From an uncultured Desulfovibrio sp. (GTDB lineage: Bacteria; Desulfobacterota; Desulfovibrionia; Desulfovibrionales; Desulfovibrionaceae): a stretch of DNA of 64,000 bases. A program made the translations under genes and the position numbers. Every line of letters starts with the position of its first letter. Positions within the stretch are counted from its first letter, which is position 1. Of this stretch, positions 23,033 through 31,328 are shown piece by piece. The DNA lies in contig CAKTDV010000013.1 of NCBI GenBank assembly GCA_934546745.1, positions 1 through 64,000 of the forward strand, read 5' to 3'. The notes under the pieces are model-generated. The model ran no database searches. It saw nothing but the letters and a program-made list of their open reading frames with translations, and was not told the DNA's origin.

Positions 23033-24596
23033 CTACCCCTCAATAAGCTCCATGAGCATGTGGGGGAAGGAGTTGGCCTGGGCGAGCATGGAGACGGCGG
23101 TTTGGGAGAGGATCTGGGTGCGGGCGAAGTTGGTCATTTCCGTGGCGATGTCGGCATCGGAAATGCGGGATTCGGCGCTTTGGAGGTTCTCCGCCTGTAT
23201 GTTGATGTTGGTCACGGTATTTTCCAGCCGGTTTTGCATAGCTCCCAGATGGGATCGGATTTGATCCTTGCGCACAATGGCGTCGTTGATACGCACAATG
23301 CCTTTCTGCGCCAGTTCCTGCGTTTTGATGGACATGAGTTCTTTGTCTTCATCGTCCATGTCCGGGTCGCCACCGGGCGCGGGGGGTATGCCGGGGTTAC
23401 CGCCGGGCTGTGCGCCCGGTGTAGGCATGGCTGTCCAATTGGCGGTAAATCTAGCAGTGTCATAACCGACAATTATTATAATTAAATCTTCAGTGACTAG
23501 ATCTATATCCATATTTTCATCAGCAATTCTATTAAGCGGCCAATATTGATCTCCAGCATCTCCTGTATAAGAAATATTCATTCCATTTAAAGAAAAATTA
23601 TTTTTTTTGTGCTACATAATCAACAGGAATATTAAACCCTGTCCCATTCAATTGAGAACCATCATAGTTTGCATTCGGTAAAAAGCCATTTTTCTCAGTA
23701 AGAATGGATGTTATATCTAGTGGCTGACTGCCCGCTTCAGTCCAAGATGCTAGTGTTGTTCCCGCAAGATGTTTCCCTGAACGTGTAAAAAGTTGAATTG
23801 TATCATTTCTTCCAATATCACCCAAATAAAAAGAAAAATCTGTAGTTCCAGCAGGGATAATACCAAGAGTATAAGCAGATAATTCTTTTATTTTATTTAT
23901 CATGGTCATCATTCCTTGCTGAACTCTATCACTTAATATAGGTACTCCACCATATGTCGCTCCAGCGCCTCCCCCTCCCTGTCCTCCGCCAGCTCCCGCG
24001 TTCTGGTTGCCGCCGTTGGCACCTTCCACCACGTCCAGCAGACCAAGGCCTTTCAGGGTGGCGTCGCCGATTTCCACGTAATAATAGTCTTCGGCGCTGT
24101 CGTTGGCCGTACCGAAATGCACCTTGAGCGCACCTGTGGAGGTGAGGCCGCTGCCGTCGTGCGCGCCACTCAACGATCCGTCCAGCAGATGGATGCCGTT
24201 GAAATCCGTGGCGCGGGCGATGCGTTCGATTTCCGAGGCCATTTGCTGGAATTCGCTGTCGATCATCAGGCGCTGGGTGGAATCATAAGTGCCGGTGGCG
24301 GCCTGTTCGGCCAGTTCCTTCATGCGGATGAGCTTTTCGTCAATGACGCCCAGCGCGCCGTCGGCTGTTTGTATTAACGAAATGGCATCGTTGATGTTCC
24401 GTGCCCCCTGATAGAGAGAAGCCATGTCCGCCCGCATGAGTTCCCGTATGGCCAGCCCGGCGGCGTCGTCCGCCGCGCGCTCCACGCGCAGGCCCGTGGA
24501 AAGATGGCGCACGGAGTCAGACAAACGGCCGTAGTGTGAGGTAAGATTACGGCTGGTATTGGCAGCCATGAGGTTATAGCGCAGAGAGGAAGACAT
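23033..24596 (-). pseudogene. flagellin, reading frame broken at an A8 run
   Basis: The N-terminal part (24596-23598, 332 codons) begins MSSSLRYNLMAANTSRNLTS and contains the conserved D0/D1 helices (STGLRVERAADDAAGLAIRE, ISLIQTADGALGVID). It runs into TAA just after an A8 tract (23601-23608). The C-terminal part lies in another frame and has the D1/D0 end (TVTNINIQAENLQSAESRIS, ARTQILSQTAVSMLAQAN). Taking out one A gives one frame of 520 codons, a normal length for a flagellin with an enlarged centre. The middle, about 23430-23960, is clearly A+T-rich and Gly-repeat-rich at its edge, unlike the flanks. It may be a phase-variable gene, a real pseudogene, or a sequencing error. Confidence 0.85.
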
Positions 24597-24630
24597 AGGG
24601 CGATCCCGGAAGAAAAAAATACGACACTGC

Positions 24631-24660
24631 CCCCGGCCCGCGCAAAAGCGCGGGCCGGGG
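24631..24660. other. GC hairpin upstream of flagellin
   Basis: Perfect 13-bp stem CCCCGGCCCGCGC / GCGCGGGCCGGGG with an AAAA loop on the plus strand. On the minus strand a run of seven T follows about 12 nt later, so it may end transcription of the small gene at 24682 or protect the flagellin mRNA 5' end. Confidence 0.6.
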
Positions 24661-24681
24661 TATTCTCTGTTCGAAGGAGGA

Positions 24682-24990
24682 TCAGATGTGCTGCGTGGCG
24701 TCCACGTCGTAGGGCAAGGGGACGTTGGCAAGCGCCACTTCCACCGGTTCGGGAAGGGTGGGCGTTGCCTCCGTGCCGGGGACAGAGGCATCCATGAAGG
24801 TCGCCAATGTTCCGTCCACAGCGGAGAAGACGCCCGCATCGGTGCCACCGGTGTTGGGGAAGGCGGGCGCGCCCCCGCGCCATGTGTTCAGATCCACATG
24901 GCCGGAAGAGGCCGTAGGATTGACGTTGCGGACGAGAAGATCGCCTGCGCCTGGCAATACGTCAGCAACTGGATGCGTCATCTCCCGCAT
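24682..24990 (-). CDS. uncharacterised 102-residue protein upstream of flagellin
   Basis: ATG at 24990 preceded by AAAGGAG at 6 nt, a strong ribosome binding site. The protein is acidic, rich in Ala, Pro, Thr, Val and Gly, and contains no Lys and no Cys; it has no signal peptide or membrane helix. The composition (VDLNTWRGGAPAFPNTGGTD, TEATPTLPEPVEVALANVPL) resembles an extended or surface-exposed protein, perhaps exported with the flagellum. I do not recognise it. It stands 85 nt before flagellin on the same strand, with a large hairpin between. Confidence 0.6.
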   Translation of the reverse strand: MREMTHPVADVLPGAGDLLVRNVNPTASSGHVDLNTWRGGAPAFPNTGGTDAGVFSAVDGTLATFMDASVPGTEATPTLPEPVEVALANVPLPYDVDATQHI

Positions 24991-25373
24991 ACAAGGCTCC
25001 TTTCCCAGAACGGAATACGTGGACGGTGTTTTTCTTTTTCCTGTACAGGCCATTTCACGAAAAAACAAGCAGGGAGGCTCCCTTGCCTCCACAGCATTCA
25101 TGGCAGTGAAAATGGCAATACTTTCCAGCAGATATCCTCTTTTTTTGTGTGAAAAACAGAGCGATTCAGCAGGTTTTCATGTTTCTCTATCCCTCTGAAA
25201 TTCCTTGGGAGTGTGTGCGGGTAAAATTTTCACATGGAGGCAAAATTTTTGGGCAATGCGCCTGATTCGCGGCGGATTCGGGCGATTGGGCCGCGGTTTT
25301 ACCGTTCAGCGAGAAAGAAAAACGATATTGATTAACAAATAAAAATGCTGAAAAAACGATTGGTTTGCGGCAC
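24991..25373. other. gene-free stretch upstream of the flagellin unit
   Basis: About 380 nt without a credible gene on either strand. It contains two AAAATTTT blocks (25213-25220 and 25232-25239), and A+T content rises toward 25340. The flagellin-unit promoter must lie here, but I find no convincing sigma-28 (TAAA...GCCGATAA) or sigma-54 (GG-N10-GC) site. Confidence 0.5.
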
Positions 25374-25407
25374 AAAAAAGCTGGCCGCATCAATAAGCGC
25401 GGCCAGC
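25374..25407 (-). terminator. terminator of the DUF362 gene
   Basis: 9-bp stem GCTGGCCGC / GCGGCCAGC with a 10-nt loop; on the minus strand it is followed by six T. Confidence 0.82.
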
Positions 25408-25452
25408 GGGATGGTTTTTCAAGAAACGTGTCTAAAAGGAGCGCGGACGCCC

Positions 25453-26562
25453 CTAGACGGTGATCAGCTCGTAGTCCATGCTGCCTATGCCGAGGCGCTG
25501 CGCGTGTTCCAGCTGGCTGCGCCAGTGCGTGGTGGGGTGGATGTCGGTAAAGTGGTCGTTATGCGTGTGCGCGCACTGGGCCAGCGCGCTGTTGGGCAAC
25601 ATGGGAGCCGCATTGACGGCGTCAATACAGGCGTGATCGAGCGCGACGGGATCAAAGCTGACAAAAATCCCCAGATCGGGCACGATGGCGGCGTCGTTTT
25701 CGCCGTGGCAGTCACAGCAGGGAGAGACCTGATTGACGACGCTGACGTGGAAATGGGGGCGCCCCGCCAGAACCGCCTGCGTGTACTCGGCCATGCGCTC
25801 ATTGAGGATGGTGCTTTCCGCATCGACGGCATTGCTGATGGCGTCAAAGTTACAGGTGCCTATGCAGCGGCCGCAGCCCACGCATGTTTCGTGATCGATG
25901 CGGGCCTTGCGGTCCTCGCCGAAGCTGATGGCGTTCTGGGCGCAGTAGCGGGAACAGGTTTTGCAGCCCCGGCATTTTTCCGGATCAACCGTCGGTTTGC
26001 CGCAGCTGTGCATGGCCATTTTGCCCGCGCGGCTGCCACAGCCCATGCCGATATTTTTTATGGCGCCGCCGAAACCGGTCATTTCATGCCCTTTGAAGTG
26101 GTTGAGGGAAATGAAAATATCCGCGTCCATGATGGCCCGGCCGATTCTGGCGGAAGTGAAGTGCGTGCCACCGGTCACGGGAACCTCCACATCGTCCGTG
26201 CCCTTGAGGCCGTCGCCAATGATAATCTGACAGCCCGTGGACAGAGGCGAGTAGCCGTTTTCCTGCGCGGCGGCCAGGTGTTCCAGCGCGTGTTTGCGCC
26301 GGCCCACGTAGAGCGTGTTGCAGTCGGTAAGGAAGGGCAGACCGCCTTTTTCCCGCACCAGATCGGCCACTGTCTTGGCAAAGTTGGGGCGCAGAAAGGA
26401 CAGGTTGCCCGGTTCCCCGAAGTGCAGCTTGATGGCGGCGAACTTGTTTTCCATGTCGATGGCGTCAACGCCGGCCTTGCGCAGCAGTTTTGTCAGCTTT
26501 TGCAACAGGCTTGTGCCCACAGGGCAACGCATGTCGGTAAAGTAGACCTTGGATGCACTCAT
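25453..26562 (-). CDS. DUF362 protein with two 4Fe-4S sites
   Basis: 369 residues. The N-terminal DUF362 domain spans about residues 1-180 (LHFGEPGNLSFLRPNFAK, VTGGTHFTSARIG, SLNHFKGHEMTGFGGAIKNI). A ferredoxin insert follows with CRGCKTCSRYCAQNAIS and CVGCGRCIGTCNFDAI, binding two 4Fe-4S clusters, and a further CCDCH motif. The family is common in strict anaerobes; its substrate is unknown, and an electron-transfer role is likely. The start at 26562 (MSASKV) is preferred to one four codons upstream because GGAA lies about 10 nt before it. It is cytoplasmic, with no signal peptide. Confidence 0.9.
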   Translation of the reverse strand: MSASKVYFTDMRCPVGTSLLQKLTKLLRKAGVDAIDMENKFAAIKLHFGEPGNLSFLRPNFAKTVADLVREKGGLPFLTDCNTLYVGRRKHALEHLAAAQENGYSPLSTGCQIIIGDGLKGTDDVEVPVTGGTHFTSARIGRAIMDADIFISLNHFKGHEMTGFGGAIKNIGMGCGSRAGKMAMHSCGKPTVDPEKCRGCKTCSRYCAQNAISFGEDRKARIDHETCVGCGRCIGTCNFDAISNAVDAESTILNERMAEYTQAVLAGRPHFHVSVVNQVSPCCDCHGENDAAIVPDLGIFVSFDPVALDHACIDAVNAAPMLPNSALAQCAHTHNDHFTDIHPTTHWRSQLEHAQRLGIGSMDYELITV

Positions 26563-26613
26563 GACAGATTCCATTATGGCCGCGCGGCGCGGCGTTGGAG
26601 GTGAGCGGGGCGG

Positions 26614-27192
26614 CTAGCCGCGCCCCATGAAACGTTTTCCGAGAGAAAAGGCCCGGCCGACGGGTTCTCCCGCGCAATGATAGCGTTTCTGTCCGCCGTC
26701 ATAGAGGAGGGGATCGATCTTCCGGATATCTGGCGCGCCGTCATGCAGGCAGGCTTCCAGCAGGCTGACGTTGAGGATTTCTCCGATAAACTGCGTATGG
26801 CTGCCCAGTTCGAGGGTATGCCGCAGACGGCATTCCAGAATGAGCGGGCATTGGGCCACGCAGGGAGCGTCCACAAAGGAGGAGGGTTCCGCCGTAAGGC
26901 CCAGTTCTCTGAATTTGTCAGAGGTTTTTCCGCAGGCCATGCCCGCGAAATCCACTTTTCCGGCCAGCGCCACGGACGGCACATTGACCGTGAACGCCTT
27001 GCGGGCGATCACGGCCTCATGGCTGTACCGGCCAGGACGGATGGAGACGGCGACGCAGGGCGGTTCGGAACAGCACAGACCGCCCCAGGCGACGGTCATG
27101 ATATTGGCTTTGCCTTCGCTGTCGTAGGTTCCCACGAGAAAGGCGGGCAGGGGGTAGGCGAGGGGCGTCGGGCCAAGGTCGATGCGCTTCAT
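26614..27192 (-). CDS. flavoredoxin-like flavin reductase-family protein
   Basis: 192 residues, FMN-binding split barrel of the DIM6/NTAB family. The sequence MKRIDLGPTPLAYPLPAFLV, then GTYDSEGKANIMTVAWGG and CCSEPPCVAVSIRPGRYS, is close to what I know of Desulfovibrio flavoredoxin, an FMN protein implicated in electron transfer during thiosulfate or sulfite metabolism. Residues such as AFTVNVPSVALAGKVDF line the flavin site. GGAGG stands 6 nt before the ATG at 27192. It precedes the DUF362 gene on the same strand by 51 nt and may be co-transcribed with it. Confidence 0.88.
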   Translation of the reverse strand: MKRIDLGPTPLAYPLPAFLVGTYDSEGKANIMTVAWGGLCCSEPPCVAVSIRPGRYSHEAVIARKAFTVNVPSVALAGKVDFAGMACGKTSDKFRELGLTAEPSSFVDAPCVAQCPLILECRLRHTLELGSHTQFIGEILNVSLLEACLHDGAPDIRKIDPLLYDGGQKRYHCAGEPVGRAFSLGKRFMGRG

Positions 27193-27397
27193 AGCGAACC
27201 TCCGAAAATGGGGTGGCGGCGTCGCGCGGCGATGCCGGGCCATTTCGCCTATCAGGCAATGCCGTTCCTGTAAAGATGTCCCTTCCCCTTTCCCGCGTAC
27301 AGCCTTTGCCTTTGATGGCGGAAGGAGCATAGCGCGGCGCGGTGGGGGAGAAAAGAAACGGAACGCGCTGTTTTTTGCCTGATCCTGTCAGGGCGGT

Positions 27398-28117
27398 TTA
27401 TGGGTGCCGCCGCGCGGCAAAGCGGGCATAGGCCCGGGCGACCGGCGAGGCGGGATCCATGCCGCCCAGGTAGCGGCCGTCCGCCGCGGATCGGGGGAGC
27501 GGCGGGCGGAGCTCCTCAAAGGGCGCGGCGCGGCGCGGGGGACCGTCCAGTTCGGCCTTGTCAAGGACGAGCGAGACCTTCACCGTCCTGAAAAAGGGTT
27601 TTTCCATAAAGGCATTGACACGCTCCAGGATTTCATCCCCCTGCATATGCAGCTCCTGAACGGTCATGGCGTCGTCCGCGCCCACCAGGAGGAGGCTGTC
27701 CCTGTGCCCCAGCGGGCGGGCCAACGGGGCCAGCTCCGCCCCCATGACTATTTCCCAGTGCCGCCATAACAGGGAGAGGCGGGCCTGATCCGGTGAACCG
27801 CCCAAGCCGCGCAGAACGCCGTCCATAATGTGCTCCGCCGCCAGCGGCCCCCTTTTGCGGCGTTCTTCCAGCTCCGCCTCCGTCATGGGAGCTCTGTTGT
27901 CGCGCCAGCGGCGCGGTGGCGGTTGACGCGGCGGCGGCTGTGGCCGGGCTTCCACCAGAGGCGCGGGCAGAGGCGCGGGATGGGCGCGAGCGGGGGCGGG
28001 CGTTTCCGGTTTTTCCGCGCGCCCGCTCTGGCGTTCGCGGGCCTCGGCATGGCGCAGCATCAGATGCAGCGCGCGTTCGCGGGCGCTGGCGGATCCGGAG
28101 AGGGCGGGCTTGCTCAT
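27398..28117 (-). CDS. DUF721 (DciA-like) protein
   Basis: 239 residues. The first 80 are Pro/Arg-rich and probably disordered. Residues about 95-175 carry the DUF721 domain: LRGLGGSPDQARLSLLWRHW, EIVMGAELAPLARPLGHRD, LLLVGADDAMTVQELHMQGD, then ILERVNAF. DciA proteins with this domain load the replicative helicase in bacteria lacking DnaC, so a role at replication initiation is plausible but inferred from the domain only. The domain order (disordered N-term, C-terminal KH-like domain) is reversed compared with some DciA proteins. It is divergent to sahR. Confidence 0.75.
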   Translation of the reverse strand: MSKPALSGSASARERALHLMLRHAEARERQSGRAEKPETPAPARAHPAPLPAPLVEARPQPPPRQPPPRRWRDNRAPMTEAELEERRKRGPLAAEHIMDGVLRGLGGSPDQARLSLLWRHWEIVMGAELAPLARPLGHRDSLLLVGADDAMTVQELHMQGDEILERVNAFMEKPFFRTVKVSLVLDKAELDGPPRRAAPFEELRPPLPRSAADGRYLGGMDPASPVARAYARFAARRHP

Positions 28118-28153
28118 GGGGGACGTTCCTTTTTGTGGGAGTTCAGGAAATGT

Positions 28154-28182
28154 TTGACTATATCAGGATAAATTGATATTTA
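28154..28182 (+). promoter_or_regulatory. sahR-ahcY promoter with overlapping inverted repeat
   Basis: TTGACT (28154-28159), 17 nt, TATTTA (28177-28182). Between the boxes lies the inverted repeat ATATCA-N8-TGATAT (28160-28179). This is the position expected for a repressor that controls its own operon. SahR is the natural candidate. Confidence 0.6.
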
Positions 28183-28197
28183 TATGAGGCAATCTTG

Positions 28198-29184
28198 ATG
28201 CACCAACAACCTCCCGTGGGCGTCGCCATGCTTCTTTCCTACCTCAAAGCGCTTTCCGATGAAACGCGGCTGCGTCTTGCGCATATCCTGTTGCATTACG
28301 AGCTGTCGGTCAACGAGCTTGTGCGCATCCTGAATATGGGGCAGTCGCGCATTTCCCGCCATCTGAAGATTCTGTCGGAAGCGGGGCTGCTGACATCGCG
28401 GCGGGATGGGCTCTGGGTGTTTTATTGCGCCGCGCCAGCGGGAGAGGCAAGGGCTTTTTTGCGGGCGGTACTGCCGTTTATCCAGGCGGATGCCGCCATG
28501 AATGCGGATTTGCGCACGGCGCTGCGCATCATCGAGGAACGGGCGCGCAGCACGCGGCAGTTCTTCAACGCCATTGCGGAAGACTGGGACGAACTGAACC
28601 GGGAAGTGCTTGGGGAGTTTGACCTGCCCGCGGCCGTGTGCGCCGCCGTGCCGCAATCGTGCGGCGTGGCCGTGGATCTTGGCTGCGGTACCGGGGCCGT
28701 GCTGGAGCGCCTTCTGCCTCTGGCCCGGACGCTTATCGGCGTGGACGGTTCCGCCCGGATGCTTGACATGTGCCGCAGGCGTTTCGCGCCCGCCGATCTG
28801 GCCGATGAGGATCGCCTTTCGTTGCGCATTGGCGAACTCGATCATCTGCCCCTGCGGGATCAGGAAGCGGACTTCGTGTGCGTCAATCTTGTGTTGCACC
28901 ATCTTTCCGACCCCGTGGAGGTCCTGCGCGAGGTGCGCCGTATTCTGGCGCCGGGAGGCCGTCTTTTTGTGGCGGATTTCCTCCGCCATGACGACGAGGC
29001 CATGCGCAGCCGCTATGGGGATCGCTGGCTCGGTTTTGAGGAGGAGCAGCTGACCGGCGGGTTGCGGCACGCGGGTTTCAGCCTTCTGTCCTGTACCCGT
29101 CAACCTGTGGGGCGCGGTCTGTCGCTGCTGCTGGTTTCCGGCTGTGCCGGGGATGCGCCCGTACCTGTTCAAGGAGATGTATGA
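28198..29184 (+). CDS. sahR: ArsR-family regulator fused to a SAM-dependent methyltransferase domain (SahR-like)
   Basis: 328 residues. Residues about 10-90 are an ArsR winged helix (LKALSDETRLRLAHILLHYE, MGQSRISRHLKILSEAGLL). Residues about 140-300 are a class I methyltransferase fold with VAVDLGCGTGAVLERLL, IGVDGSARMLDMC and LNLVLHHLSDPVEVLREV-like motifs. SahR regulators control S-adenosylmethionine cycle genes in response to S-adenosylhomocysteine, and in Desulfovibrio one is known next to ahcY. Here the stop overlaps the ahcY start. The ATG at 28198 has GAGG 8 nt upstream. The methyltransferase domain probably serves as the ligand sensor, though catalysis is not excluded. Confidence 0.85.
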   Translation: MHQQPPVGVAMLLSYLKALSDETRLRLAHILLHYELSVNELVRILNMGQSRISRHLKILSEAGLLTSRRDGLWVFYCAAPAGEARAFLRAVLPFIQADAAMNADLRTALRIIEERARSTRQFFNAIAEDWDELNREVLGEFDLPAAVCAAVPQSCGVAVDLGCGTGAVLERLLPLARTLIGVDGSARMLDMCRRRFAPADLADEDRLSLRIGELDHLPLRDQEADFVCVNLVLHHLSDPVEVLREVRRILAPGGRLFVADFLRHDDEAMRSRYGDRWLGFEEEQLTGGLRHAGFSLLSCTRQPVGRGLSLLLVSGCAGDAPVPVQGDV

Positions 29185-30605
29185 TGACCCAGGCCCTTGA
29201 TCTTTCCCTGAACCATAAAATAGCGGATATGGCCCTTGCCTCTTTCGGCAGGAAGGAGATGCAGCTTTCCGAGCGAGAAATGCCCGGCCTGATGGAGTGC
29301 ATCAAAAAATACGGACCGGAGAAGCCGCTGCGGGGGCTTCGCGTGACAGGCTCCCTGCACATGACCATCCAGACGGCCATGCTGATCAGGACGCTGTACG
29401 AACTGGGCGCGGATATCCGCTGGGCTTCCTGCAACATTTTTTCCACACAGGATCATGCCGCCGCCGCCATTGTGGATCAGGGCATGGCCAAGGTGTTCGC
29501 CTGGAAGGGCGAAAGCCTTGAGGACTACTGGTGGTGCACGGAAATGGCCCTGACCTGGCCTGACGGCAAGGGCCCGGATCTGATCGTGGATGACGGCGGC
29601 GACGCCACGCTGATGATCCACAAGGGCGTGGAGGCGGAAAACGAGCCCTCCATTCTTGAAAAAACCTATGACAACAAGGAATTCCAGTGCATCATTGACC
29701 GGCTTGCCCTGCGCCACAGGGAAAATCCGCGCCACTGGCATGAGGTGGCCGCGCATGTGAAGGGGGTCTCCGAAGAGACCACCACAGGTGTGCACCGTCT
29801 CTACCAGCTGGAAAAGGAAGGCAGGCTGCTCTTCCCGGCCATCAACGTCAATGACGCGGTGACCAAGTCAAAATTTGACAATCTCTACGGCTGCCGCGAA
29901 TCCCTGGCCGACGGCATCAAGCGCGCTACCGACATCATGGTGGCGGGCAAGGTCGTCGTTGTGATTGGCTACGGCGATGTCGGCAAGGGATGCGCCCAGT
30001 CCATGCGCGGTTTTGGCGCGCGTGTGCTGGTGACGGAAATTGATCCCATCTGCGCCCTTCAGGCCGCCATGGAAGGCTTTGAGGTCACGACCGTGGAAGA
30101 CGCGCTCCCCTATGGCGATATTTACGTGACCTGCACCGGCAATTACCATGTCGTCACAGGCGCGCATATGGAAGGCATGAAGGACGAGGCCATTGTCTGC
30201 AATATCGGCCACTTCGATAATGAAATCGAAATGTCGTACCTTGAAAGGACCCCTGGCGTCACCAGGGTGAACATCAAGCCTCAGGTGGACAAGTGGACGC
30301 TCAAATCCGGCCGCAGCATCATTGTGCTGGCGGAAGGGCGTCTGGTGAATCTCGGCTGCGCCACGGGGCACGCCAGTTTCGTCATGTCCAACAGCTTTAC
30401 GAATCAGACCCTCGCCCAGATCAAACTTGCCTCGGAAACGCTGGAAACAAAAGTCTATACCCTGCCCAAGGAGCTGGATGAGGAAGTGGCCCGCCTGCAT
30501 CTGGGCCGCCTTGGCGCCAAGTTGACGCGCCTGACGCAGGAGCAGGCCGACTACATCGGCGTGAGTGTGGACGGCCCCTACAAGAGCGCCATGTACCGTT
30601 ACTAG
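29184..30605 (+). CDS. ahcY: adenosylhomocysteinase
   Basis: 473 residues. It splits S-adenosylhomocysteine into adenosine and homocysteine using bound NAD, clearing the by-product of methylation. Conserved parts: VTGSLHMTIQTAMLIRTL, ASCNIFSTQDHAAAAI, VNDAVTKSKFDNLYGCRESL with the catalytic Lys, the NAD fold VVVIGYGDVGKGCAQSMRG, and the C-terminal signature LTQEQADYIGVSVDGPYKS ending in YRY. The start at 29184 gives a 7-nt spacing from AAGGAG; the ATG one codon earlier is the alternative. It is translationally coupled to sahR and followed by a strong terminator. Confidence 0.97.
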   Translation: MTQALDLSLNHKIADMALASFGRKEMQLSEREMPGLMECIKKYGPEKPLRGLRVTGSLHMTIQTAMLIRTLYELGADIRWASCNIFSTQDHAAAAIVDQGMAKVFAWKGESLEDYWWCTEMALTWPDGKGPDLIVDDGGDATLMIHKGVEAENEPSILEKTYDNKEFQCIIDRLALRHRENPRHWHEVAAHVKGVSEETTTGVHRLYQLEKEGRLLFPAINVNDAVTKSKFDNLYGCRESLADGIKRATDIMVAGKVVVVIGYGDVGKGCAQSMRGFGARVLVTEIDPICALQAAMEGFEVTTVEDALPYGDIYVTCTGNYHVVTGAHMEGMKDEAIVCNIGHFDNEIEMSYLERTPGVTRVNIKPQVDKWTLKSGRSIIVLAEGRLVNLGCATGHASFVMSNSFTNQTLAQIKLASETLETKVYTLPKELDEEVARLHLGRLGAKLTRLTQEQADYIGVSVDGPYKSAMYRY

Positions 30606-30671
30606 AGCGGTTTTCCGTTGGGAGGGCGGCCGCCTCTTGCGTGCCGCTGAAAAACACGGCATATGTTACGG

Positions 30672-30704
30672 ACGCCGCCGGGGCGCTTCCCGGCGGCGTT
30701 TTTT
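30672..30704 (+). terminator. terminator of sahR-ahcY
   Basis: Perfect 11-bp stem ACGCCGCCGGG / CCCGGCGGCGT with a 6-nt loop, followed by a run of T. Confidence 0.9.
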
Positions 30705-30766
30705 CCGGTTCGCCCCGGAGACAGGCCCTTGCCTCAAACATCTTTCCGGGCCGTGTGGACTGCGCT

Positions 30767-31246
30767 ATGAGAAATGTCACCATTTATACGGACGGATCCT
30801 GTCTCGGCAATCCTGGCCCGGGAGGTTGGGCGGCCATTCTGCGGCTGGACGGATCGTCCCATCGCAGGGAACTCTCCGGTGGAGCGCGGCTGACGACCAA
30901 CAACCGCATGGAGCTCAAGGCGGTGTTGCGGGCGCTGGAGGCCTTGCGCGAACCCTGCGCCGTGGCCCTGTATACGGATTCGCAGTATGTCTGTCATGCT
31001 GTCGCCAAGGGCTGGCTCTGGGGCTGGAAGAAAAAAAACTGGATCAAATCCGACAAAAAGCCCGTGAAGAATGTGGATCTCTGGCAGCGTCTGCCCGCGT
31101 TGCTGCAACGGCATGACGTGACGTTTCACTGGCTGCGCGGTCATGCCGGGCATGTGGAGAACGAACGCTGCGACGAGCTTGCCCGCGGCGAGGCCGCCCG
31201 ATCCGATCTTCCCGAAGATACAGGCTTTTCGCCGGAGAAGGCATGA
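30767..31246 (+). CDS. rnhA: ribonuclease HI
   Basis: 159 residues. RNase HI cuts the RNA strand of RNA/DNA hybrids. The four acidic active-site residues are visible: Asp in TIYTDGSCLGNPGPGGW, Glu in TNNRMELKAV, Asp in LYTDSQYVCHAV and Asp in ENERCDELARGEA; the basic protrusion is present as GWKKKNWIKSDKKPVKN, so this is the E. coli type. The conserved N-terminus fixes the start at 30767, although the ribosome binding site is weak. It stands after the ahcY terminator and 82 nt before a membrane protein gene. Confidence 0.95.
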   Translation: MRNVTIYTDGSCLGNPGPGGWAAILRLDGSSHRRELSGGARLTTNNRMELKAVLRALEALREPCAVALYTDSQYVCHAVAKGWLWGWKKKNWIKSDKKPVKNVDLWQRLPALLQRHDVTFHWLRGHAGHVENERCDELARGEAARSDLPEDTGFSPEKA

Positions 31247-31328
31247 TGGCCGCCTCTCTCCTTCGGGGCGGGACAAGCCGCGCGGCTTCCGTCCGCGGGC
31301 AGCGAAGGTGGGCGGCTGTGGGTTGAGC

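Noticed and set aside
24991..25300. sigma-28 promoter for the flagellin unit (TAAA-N14-GCCCGAAT on the minus strand near 25280)
   Set aside because: The -10 half is a poor match to GCCGATAA and the site is almost 300 nt from the first gene.
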